Positions 50,782 through 61,406 of a stretch of DNA of 64,000 nt are shown here, one piece after another. Below the pieces are notes generated by a model. It was not told the DNA's origin and did no database searches. It saw only the letters and a program-made list of their open reading frames with translations. A program made the position numbers and the translations under genes. Source of the stretch: Clusia tigrina (lineage: Eukaryota > Arthropoda > Insecta > Diptera > Clusiidae). Numbering within the stretch: position 1 is the stretch's first letter; each line of letters starts with the position of its first letter. The stretch lies in NCBI GenBank assembly GCA_920105625.2, contig OV050030.1, positions 217,480,325 through 217,544,324 on the forward strand, read 5' to 3'.

Positions 50782-52737
50782 CTATACCTATCAAAGTTTG
50801 CAGCAATCAAATGCTTGTAACTTTTAACTGGAGCGTCACAAAACCTTGAAATTTTGTGAAAATAAAGTATTCGATTCTCTTGTAAATTTAAGCTATCGCT
50901 CAGAGCTATGCTACCCTTGGGTTCCAAATCAAACACTGATAAAACTTCAAATGGCCCTAACTTCTGTACGGTGCGTCCTATACCTATCAAGGTTAGCAAC
51001 ATTCAAATGCTTGTAACTTTTTACTGGAGCGTAATAAAACCTTGAAATTTTGTGACAATAAAGTATTCGAGCCTCTTATCAATTTAAGCTATCGCTCATA
51101 GCTATGCTACCCTTGAGTCCCAAATCAAACACTGATATAACTTCAAATGGCCCTAACTTCTAAACGGTGCGTCCTACACCTATCAAAATTTGCAACATTC
51201 AAATGCTTGCAACTTTTTACTGGAGCGTCATAAACCCTTGAAATTTTGTGACAATAAAGTACTCGAGCTTCTTATCAATGTAATCGCTCTTAGCTATGCT
51301 ACCCATGAGTCCCAAATCAAACACTGGTAAAACTTCAAATGGCGCTAAGTTTCATACGGTGCGTCCTACACCTATCAAAGTTTGCAACAATCAAATGCTT
51401 GTAACTTTTCACTGGAGCGGCATAAAACCTTGAAAATTTGTGACAGTAAAGTACTAGTGCCTCTTATCAATTTAAGCTATTGCTCATAGCTATGCTACCC
51501 ATGAGTCCCAAATCAAACACTGCTAAAACTTCAAATGGCCCTAACTTCTTTATGGTGCGTCCTACACCTTTCAAAGTTAGCAACAATCAAATGCTTGTAA
51601 CTTTTTACTGGAGCGCCATAAAATCTTGAAATGTTGTGACAATAAAGTACTCGTGCCTCTTATCAATTTAAGCTATTGCTCATAGCTATGCTCCCCTTGA
51701 CTCCCAAATCAATCACTGATAAAACTTCAAATGTCCCTAACTTATATATGGTGCGTCCAGCACCTATCAAAGTTTGCAACAAACAAATGCTTGTAACTTT
51801 TTACTGGAGCGTCATAAAACCTTGAAATTTTGTGACAGTAAAGTACTTCTGCGTCTTATCAATTTAAGTTATCGCTCATAGCTATGCTACCCTTGAGTCC
51901 CAAATCAAACACTGATATAACTTCAAATGGCCCTAACTTCTAAACGGTGCGGCCTACACCTATCAAAGTTTGCAACAATCAAATGCTTGTAACTTTTTAC
52001 TGGAGCGGCATAAAACCTTGAAAATTTGTGACAGTAAAGTACTAGTGCCTCTTATCAATTTAAGATATCGCTCATAGCTATGCTACCCTTGAATCCCAAA
52101 TCAATCACTGATAAAACTTCAAATGGCCCTAACTTCTATATGGTGCTTCCTACACCTATCAAAGTTTGCAACAATCAAATGCTTGTAACTTTTTACTGGA
52201 GCGTCAAAAAACCTTGAAATTTTGTGACAGTAAAGTATTTCTGCGTCTTATCAATTTAAGATATCGCTCATAGCTATGCTACCCTTCAGTCCCAAATCAA
52301 ACACTGATATAACTTCAAATGGCCCTAACTTCTAAACGGTGCGTCCTACACCTATCAAAGTTTTCAACAATCAAGTGCTTGTAACATTTTACTGGAGCAT
52401 CATAAAATCTTGAAATTTTGTGATAATAAAGTACTCGAGACTCCAATCAATTTAAGCGATCGCTCATAGCTATGCTACCATTGAGTCCTAAATAAAACAC
52501 TGATAAAACTTCAAATGGTCCTAACTTTTATAAGGGCCGTCCTATACCTATCAAAGTTTGCAACAATCAAATGCTTGTAACTTTTTACTGGAGCGTCATA
52601 AAGCCTTGAAATTTTGAGACAATAAAATATTCGCGTCTCTTGTCAATTAAAGCTATCGCTCATAGCTATACTCCCCTTGAGTCCCAAATCAAACACTGAT
52701 AAAAATTCAAATGGCCTTAACTTCTATATGGTGCGTC
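50782..52737 (+). repeat. 1,956-bp tandem duplication, copy 2
   Basis: This apparently identical copy of the preceding unit has its right edge where it reads CCTACACCTATCAAAGTTTGCAAC and copy 1 passes into CCTATACC and GCAGCAATC. Such complete identity across nearly 2 kb of a diverged satellite means a very recent duplication, or a duplication introduced by assembly. Confidence 0.92.
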
Positions 52738-53400
52738 CTACACCTATCAAAGTTTGCAACAATCAAATGCTTGTAACTTTTTACTGGCGCGTCATAAAAC
52801 CTTGAAATGTTGTGACAATAAAGTAGTCGTGCCTCTTATCAATCTAAGCTATCGCTCATAGCTATGCTACCCTTGACTCCAAAATAAAACACTGATAATA
52901 CTTCAAATGGCCCTAACTTATGTACGGTGCGTCCTACACCTATCAAAGTTTGCAACCTTCAAATGCTTACTGGAGCGTCATAAAACCTTGAAATGTTGTG
53001 ACAATAAAGTAGTCGTGCCTCTTATCGATTTAAGCTATCGCTCATAGCTATGCTACCCTTGACTCCAAAATGAAACACTGATAAAACTTCAAATGGCCCT
53101 AACTTCTATACGGTGTGTCCTATACCTATCAAAGTTTGCAGCAATCAAATGCTTGTAACTTTTAACTGGAGCGTCAAAAAACCTTGAAATTTTGTGAAAA
53201 TAAAGTATTCGAGCCTCTTATCAATTTAAGCTATCGCTCATAGCTATGCTGCCGTTGAGTCCCAAATCAAACACTGATATAACTTCAAATGGCCCTAACT
53301 TCTAAACGGTGCGTCCTACACCTATCAAAATTTGCAACATTCAAATGCTTGTAACTTTTTACTGGAGCGTCATAAACCCTTGAAATTTTGTGACAATAAA

Positions 53401-53420
53401 GTACTCGAGCTTCAAATGGC
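53401..53420 (+). repeat. Truncated monomer, 65-bp deletion (copy 1)
   Basis: GTACTCGAGCTT joins CAAATGGC. Compared with the related monomer at 49306-49386, 65 bp are missing, including the palindrome. CTT occurs at both ends of the lost segment. The same junction recurs at 57034-57053, so it predates the 4.0 kb duplication. Confidence 0.84.
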
Positions 53421-56400
53421 CCTAACTTCTATATGGTGCGTCCTACACCTATCAAAGTTTGCAACAATCAAATGCTTGTAACTTTTTACTGGAGCATCAT
53501 AAAATCTTGAAATTTTGTGATAATAAAGTACTCGAGACTCCAATCAATTTAAGCGATCGCTCATAGCTATGCTACCATTGAGACCTAAATAAAACATTGA
53601 TAAAACTTCAAATGGTCCTACCTTTTATAAGGGCCGTCCTATACCTATCAAAGTTTGCAACAATCAAATGCTTGTAACTTTTTACTGGAGCGTCATAAAG
53701 CCTTGAAATTTTGAGACAATAAAATACTCGCGCCTCTTGTCAATTAAAGCTATCGCTCATAGCTATACTCCCCTTGAGTCCCAAATCAAACACTGATAAA
53801 AATTCAAATGGCCTTAACTTCTATATGGTGCGTCCTACACCTATCAAAGTTTGCCACAATCAAATGCTTGTAACTTTTTACTGGAGCGTCATAAGACCTT
53901 AAAATTTTGTGACAATAAAGTACTCGTGCCTCTTATCAATCTAAGCTATCGCTCATAGCTATGCTACTCTTGACTACAAAATAAAACACTGATAATACTT
54001 CAAATGGCCCTAACTTCTGTACGGTGCGTGCTACACCTATCAAAGTTTGCAACATTCAAATGCTTACTGGAACGTCATAAAACCTTGAAATCTTGTGACA
54101 ATAAAGCAATCGTGCCTCTTATCAATTTGAGCTATCACTCATAGCTATGCTACTCTTGACTCCCAAATCAAACACCGATAAAACTTCAAATGGCCCTAAC
54201 TTCTATGCGGTGCGGCCTATACTTATCAAGGTGAACAACATTCAAATGCTTGTAACTTTTTACTGGAGCGTAATAAAACCTTGAAATATTGTGACAATAA
54301 AGTATTCGAGCCTCTTATCAATTTAAGCTATCGCTCATAACTATGCTACCCTTGAGTCCCAAATCAAACACTGCTAAAACTGCAAATGGCCCTAACTTCT
54401 AAACGGTGCGTCCTACACCTATCAAAGTTTTCAACAATCAAGTGCTTGTAACATTTTACTGGAGCATCATAAAATCTTGAAATTTTGTGATAATAAAGTA
54501 CTCGAGACTCCAATCAATTTAAGCGATCGCTCATAGCTATGCTACCATTGAGTCCTAAATAAAACACTGATAAAACTTCAAATGGTCCTAACTTTTATAA
54601 GGGCCGTCTTATACCTATCAAAGTTTGCAACAATCAAATGCTTGTAACTTTTTACTGGAGCGTCATAAAGCCTTGAAATTTTGAGACAATAAAATACTCG
54701 CGCCTCTTGTCAATTAAAGCTATCGCTCATAGCTATACTCCCCTTGAGTCCCAAATTAAACACTGATAAAAATTCAAATGGCCTTAATTTCTATATGGTG
54801 CGTCCTACACCTATCAAAGTTTGCAACAATCAAATGCTTGTAACTTTTTACTGGAGCGTCATAAGACGTTAAAATTTTGTGACAATAAAGTACTTGTGCG
54901 TCTTATCAATTTAAGTTATCGCTCATAGCTATGCTACCATTGAGTCACAAATCAAACAGTGCTAAAACTTCAAATGGCCCTAACTGCTATACGGTGCGTC
55001 CTATACCTATCAAAGTTTGCAGCAATCAAATGCTTGTAACTTTTTACTGGAGCGTCATAAAACCTTCAAATTTTGTGACAATAAAGTACTCGGGCCTCTT
55101 GTCAATTTAAGCTATCGCTCATAGCTATGCCACCCTTGAGTCCCAATTAAACACTGATAAAACTTCAAATGGCCCTAACTTCTATACAGTGCGCCTATAC
55201 TTATCAAGGTTAGCAACATCCAAATGCTTGTAACTCTTTACTGGAGCGAAATAAAACCTTGAAATTTTGTGACAATAAAGTATTCGAGCCTCTTATCAAT
55301 TTAAGCTATCGCTGATAGCTATGCTACCCTTGAGTCCCAAATCAAACACTGCTAAAACTTCAAATGGCCCTAACTTCTATATGGTGCGTCCTACACCTAT
55401 CAAAGTTTGCAACAATCAAATGCTTGTAACTTTTTACTGGAGCATCATAAAATCTTGAAATTTTGTGACAGTAAAGTACTTGTGCGTCTTATCAATTTAA
55501 GTTATCGCTCATAGCTATGCTACCATTGAGTCACAAATCAAACAGTGCTAAAACTTCAAATGGCCCTAGCTGCTATACGGTGCGTCCTATACCTATCAAA
55601 GTTTGCAGCAATCAAATGCTTGTAACTTTTTACTGGAGCGTCATAAAACCTTAAAATTTTGTGACAATAAAGTACTCGTGCCTCTTATCAATTTAAGCTA
55701 TTGCTCATAGCTATGCTCCCCTTGAGTCCCAAATCAATCACTGATAAAACTTCAAATGTCCCTAACTTATATATGGTGCGTCCAGCACCTATTAAAGTTT
55801 GCAACAAACAAATGCTTGTAACTTTTTACTGGAGCGTCATAAAACCTTGAAATTTTGTGACAGTAAAGTACTTCTGCGTCTTATCAATTTAAGTTATCGC
55901 TCATAGCTATGCTACCCTTGAGTCCCAAATCAAACACTGATATAACTTCAAATGGCCCTAACTTCTAAACGGTGCGGCCTACACCTATCAAAGTTTGCAA
56001 CAATCAAATGCTTGTAACTTTTTACTGGAGCGGCATAAAACCTTGAAAATTTGTGACAGTAAAGTACTAGTGCCTCTTATCAATTTAAGATATCGCTCAT
56101 AGCTATGCTACCCTTGAATCCCAAATCAATCACTGATAAAACTTCAAATGGCCCTAACTTCTATATGGTGCTTCCTACACCTATCAAAGTTTGCAACAAT
56201 CAAATGCTTGTAACTTTTTACTGGAGCGTCAAAAAACCTTGAAATTTTGTGACAGTAAAGTATTTCTGCGTCTTATCAATTTAAGTTATCGCTCATAGCT
56301 ATGCTACCCTTCAGTCCCAAATCAAACACTGATATAACTTCAAATGGCCCTAACTTCTAAACGGTGCGTCCTACACCTATCAAAGTTTTCAACAATCAAG

Positions 56401-57033
56401 TGCTTGTAACATTTTACTGGAGCATCATAAAATCTTGAAATTTTGTGATAATAAAGTACTCGAGACTCCAATCAATTTAAGCGATCGCTCATAGCTATGC
56501 TACCATTGAGTCCTAAATAAAACACTGATAAAACTTCAAATGGTCCTAACTTTTATAAGGGCCGTCCTATACCTATCAAAGTTTGCAACAATCAAATGCT
56601 TGTAACTTTTTACTGGCGCGTCATAAAACCTTGAAATGTTGTGACAATAAAGTACTCGTGCCTCTTATCAATCTAAGCTATCGCTCATAGCTATGCTACC
56701 CTTGACTCCAAAATAAAACACTGATAATACTTCAAATGGCCCTAACTTATGTACGGTGCGTCCTACACCTATCAAAGTTTGCAACCTTCAAATGCTTACT
56801 GGAGCGTCATAAAACCTTGAAATGTTGTGACAATAAAGTAGTCGTGCCTCTTATCGATTTAAGCTATCGCTCATAGCTATGCTACCCTTGAGTCCCAAAT
56901 CAAACACTGATATAACTTCAAATGGCCCTAACTTCTAAACGGTGCGTCCTACACCTATCAAAATTTGCAACATTCAAATGCTTGTAACTTTTTACTGGAG
57001 CGTCATAAACCCTTGAAATTTTGTGACAATAAA

Positions 57034-57053
57034 GTACTCGAGCTTCAAATGGC
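57034..57053 (+). repeat. Truncated monomer, 65-bp deletion (copy 2)
   Basis: This is the same junction as at 53401, offset 3,633 bp. It is useful as a shared marker for the 4.0 kb repeat. Confidence 0.84.
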
Positions 57054-58666
57054 CCTAACTTCTATATGGTGCGTCCTACACCTATCAAAGTTTGCAACAA
57101 TCAAATGCTTGTAACTTTTTACTGGAGCATCATAAAATCTTGAAATTTTGTGATAATAAAGTACTCGAGACTCCAATCAATTTAAGCGATCGCTCATAGC
57201 TATGCTACCATTGAGACCTAAATAAAACTTTGATAAAACTTCTAATGGTCCTACCTTTTATAAGGGCCGTCCTATACCTATCAAAGTTTGCAACAATCAA
57301 ATGCTTGTAACTTTTTACTGGAGCGTCATAAAGCCTTGAAATTTTGAGACAATAAAATACTCGCGCCTCTTGTCAATTAAAGCTATCGCTCATAGCTATA
57401 CTCCCCTTGAGTCCCAAATCAAACACTGATAAAAATTCAAATGGCCTTAACTTCTATATGGTGCGTCCTACACCTATCAAAGTTTGCAACAATCAAATGC
57501 TTGTAACTTTTTACTGGAGCGTCATAAGACCTTAAAATTTTGTGACAATAAAGTACTCGTGCCTCTTATCAATCTAAGCTATCGCTCATAGCTATGCTAC
57601 TCTTGACTACAAAATAAAACACTGATAATACTTCAAATGGCCCTAACTTCTGTACGGTGCGTGCTACACCTATCAAAGTTTGCAACATTCAAATGCTTAC
57701 TGGAACGTCATAAAACCTTGAAATCTTGTGACAATAAAGCAATCGTGCCTCTTATCAATTTGAGCTATCACTCATAGCTATGCTACTCTTGACTCCCAAA
57801 TCAAACACCGATAAAACTTCAAATGGCCCTAACTTCTATGCGGTGCGGCCTATACTTATCAAGGTGAACAACATTCAAATGCTTGTAACTTTTTACTGGA
57901 GCGTAATAAAACCTTGAAATTTTGTGACAATAAAGTATTCGAGCCTCTTATCAATTTAAGCTATCGCTCATAACTATGCTACCCTTGAGTCTCAAATCAA
58001 ACACTGCTAAAACTGCAAATGGCCCTAACTTCTATATGGTGCGTCCTACACCTTTCAAAGTTTGCAACAATCAAATGCTTGTAACTTTTTACTGGAGCGC
58101 CATAAAACCTTGAAATTTTGTGACAATAAAGTACTGGTGCCTCTTATCAATTTAAGCTGTCGCTCATAGCTATGCTCCCCTTGACTCCATAATCAATCAC
58201 TGATAAAACTTCAAATGGCCCTAACTTCTATATGGTGCGTCCTACACCTATCAAAGTTTGCAACAATCAAATGCTTGTAACTTTTTACTGGAGCGTCATA
58301 AAATATTGAAATTTTGGTACAGTAAAGTACTTCTGCGTCTTATCAATTTAAGTTATCGCTCATAGCTATGCTACCCTTGAGTCCCAAATGAAACACTGAT
58401 ATAACTTCAAATGGCCCTAACTTCTAAACGGTGCGTCCTACACCTATCAAAGTTTTCAACAATCAAGTGCTTGTAACATTTTACTGGAGCATCATAAAAT
58501 CTTAAAATTTTGTGATAATAAAGTACTCGAGACTCCAATCAATTTAAGCGATCGCTCATAGCTATGCTACCATTGAGTCCTAAATAAAATACTGATAAAA
58601 CTTAAAATGGTCCTAACTTTTATAAGGGCCGTCTTATACTTATCAAAGTTTGCAACAATCAAATGC

Positions 58667-61406
58667 TTGTAACTTTTTACTGGAGCGTCATAAAGCCTTG
58701 AAATTTTGAGACAATAAATACTCGCGCCTCTTGTCAATTAAAGCTATCGCACATAGCTATACTCCCCTTGAGTCCCAAATTAAACACTGATAAAAATTCA
58801 AATGGCCTTAATTTCTATATGGTGCATCCTACACCTATCAAAGTTTGCAACAATCAAATGCTTGTAACTTTTTACTGGAGCGTCATAAGACGTTAAAATT
58901 TTGTGACAATAAAGTACTTGTGCGTCTTATCAATTTAAGTTATCGCTCATAGCTATGCTACCATTGAGTCACAAAGCAAACAGTGCTAAAACTTCAAATG
59001 GCCATAACTGCTATACGGTGCGTCCTATACCTATCAAAGTTTGCAGCAATCAAATGCTTGTAACTTTTTACTGGAGCGTCATAAAACCTTCAAATTTTGT
59101 GACAATAAAGTACTCGGGCCTCTTGTCAATTTAAGCTATCGCTCATAGCTATGCCACCCTTGAGTCCCAATTAAACACTGATAAAACTTCAAATGGCCCT
59201 AACTTCTATACAGTGCGCCTATACTTATCAAGGTTAGCAACATCCAAATGCTTGTAACTCTTTACTGGAGCGAAATAAAACCTTGAAATTTTGTGACAAT
59301 AAAGTATTCGAGCCTCTTATCAATTTAAGCTATCGCTGATAGCTATGCTACCCTTGAGTCCCAAATCAAACACTGCTAAAACTTCAAATGGCCCTAACTT
59401 CTATATGGTGCTTCCTACACCTATCAAAGTTTGCAACAATCAAATGCTTGTAACTTTTTACTGGAGCATCATAAAATCTTGAAATTTTGTGATAATAAAG
59501 TACTCGAGACTCCAATCAATTTAAGCGATCGCTCATAGCTATGCTACCATTGAGACCTAAATAAAACTTTGATAAAACTTCTAATGGTCCTACCTTTTAT
59601 AAGGGCCGTCCTATACCTATCAAAGTTTGCAACAATCAAATGCTTGTAACTTTTTACTGGAGCGCCATAAAACCTTGAAATTTTGTGACAATAAAGTACT
59701 CGTGCCTCTTATCAATTTAAGCTGTCGCTTCTAGCTATGCTCCCCTTGACTCCATAATCAATCACTGATAAAACTTCAAATGGCCCTAACTTCTATATGG
59801 TGCGTCCTACACCTATCAAAGTTTGCAACAATCAAATGCTTGTAACTTTTTACTGGAGCATCATAAAATCTTGAAATTTTGTGACAGTAAAGTACTTGTG
59901 CGTCTTATCAATTTAAGTTATCGCTCATAGCTATGCTACCATTGAGTCACAAATCAAACAGTGCTAAAACTTCAAATGGCCCTAGCTGCTATACGGTGCG
60001 TCCTATACCTATCAAAGTTTGCAGCAATCAAATGCTTGTAACTTTTTACTGGAGCGTCATAAAACCTTCAAATTTTGTGACAATAAAGTACTCGGGCCTC
60101 TTGTCAATTTAAGCTATCGCTCATAGCTATGCCACCCTTGAGTCCCAATTAAACACTGATAAAACTTCAAAAGGCCCTAACTTTTATAGGGTGCGTCCTA
60201 TACTTATCAAGGTTAGCAACATTCAAATGCTTGTAACTTTTTACTGGAGCGTCATAAAACCTTGAAATTTTGTGACAATAAAGTACTCGAGCTTCTTATC
60301 AAAGTACTCCATCGCTCTTAGCTATGCTACCATTGAGTCCCAAATCAAACACTGGTAAAACTTCAAATGGCCCTAAGTTTCATACGGTGCGTCCTACACC
60401 TATCAAAGTTTGCAACAATCAAATGCTTGTAACTTTTTACTGGAGCGGCATAAAACCTTGAAAGTTTGTGACAGTAAAGTACTAGTGCCTCTTATCAATT
60501 TAATCTATTGCTCATAGCTATGCTACCCTTGAGTCCCAAATCAAACACCGATAAAACTTCAAATGGCCCTAACTTCTATGCGGTGCGTCCTATACCTTTC
60601 AAAGTTTGCAACATTCAAATGCTTGTAACTTTTTACTGGAGCGTCATAAAACCTTGAAATTTTGTGACAGTAAAGTACTTGTGCGTCTTATCAATTTAAG
60701 TTATCGCTCATAGCTATGCTACCCTTGAGTCACAAATCAAACAGTGCTAAAACTTAAAATGGCCCTAACTTCTATACGGTGCGTCCTCTAACTATCAAAG
60801 TTTGCAGCAATCTAATGCTTGTAACTTTTTACTGGAGCGTCATAAAACCTTGAAATTTTGTGACAATAAAGTACTCGAGCTTCTTATCAAAGTACTCCAT
60901 CGCTCATAGCTATGCTCCCCTTGACTCCATAATCAATCACTGATAAAACTTCAAATGGCCCTAACTTCTATATGGTGCGTCCTGCACCTATCAAAGTTTG
61001 CAACAATCAAATGTTTGTAACTTTTTACTGGAGCGTCATAAAACATTGAAATTTTGTGACAGTAAAGTACTTCTGCATTTTATCAATTTAAATTATCGCT
61101 CATAGCTATGCTACCCTTGAGTCCCAAATCAAACACTCATATATCTTCAAATTGCCCTAACTTCTAAACGGTGCGTCCTACACCTATCAAAGTTTGCAAC
61201 AATCAAATGCTTGTAACTTTTTACTGGAGCGTCATAAGACCTTAAAATTTTGTGACAATAAAGTACTCGTGCCTCTTATCAATCTAAGCTATCGCTCATA
61301 GCTATGCTACTCTTGACTCCCAAATCAAACACCGATAAAACTTCAAATGGCCCTAACTTCTATGCGGTGCGGCCTATACTTATCAAGGTGAACAACATTC
61401 AAATGC
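58667..61406 (+). repeat. 2,740-bp tandem duplication, copy 1 (about 14 monomers)
   Basis: This is matched by the following sequence at an offset of 2,740 bp with no difference seen in sampled lines. Its first part also matches the end of the 4.0 kb zone. Two of its monomers have the AAAGTACTC replacement (60301 and 60889), and one has AGCGATCGCT near 59526. Confidence 0.9.
60291..60315 (+). repeat. Monomer variant with AAAGTACTC copied into the CAATTTAAGC box
   Basis: CTTATCAATTTAAGCTATCGC is replaced by CTTATCAAAGTACTCCATCGC. The new AAAGTACTC repeats the box some 20 bp upstream, which suggests local template switching. The variant is seen at 60301, 60889, 63041 and 63629; the last two are the 2,740-bp copies of the first two. 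Confidence 0.8.

Larger units (their letters stand above)
52738..58666 (+). repeat. About 4.0 kb higher-order repeat zone
   Basis: Block matches give a repeat of about 21 monomers with missing members. About 51660-52590 matches 55685-56610 (offset 4,025); 52781-53050 matches 56610-56880 (offset 3,829); 53250-54330 matches 56885-57963 (offset 3,633); and 54400-55385 matches 58426-59408 (offset about 4,025). The steps of 196 bp mark one long monomer lost from the second copy near 56610 and another near 56885. Both copies share the truncated monomer at 53408 and 57041. Confidence 0.82.
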
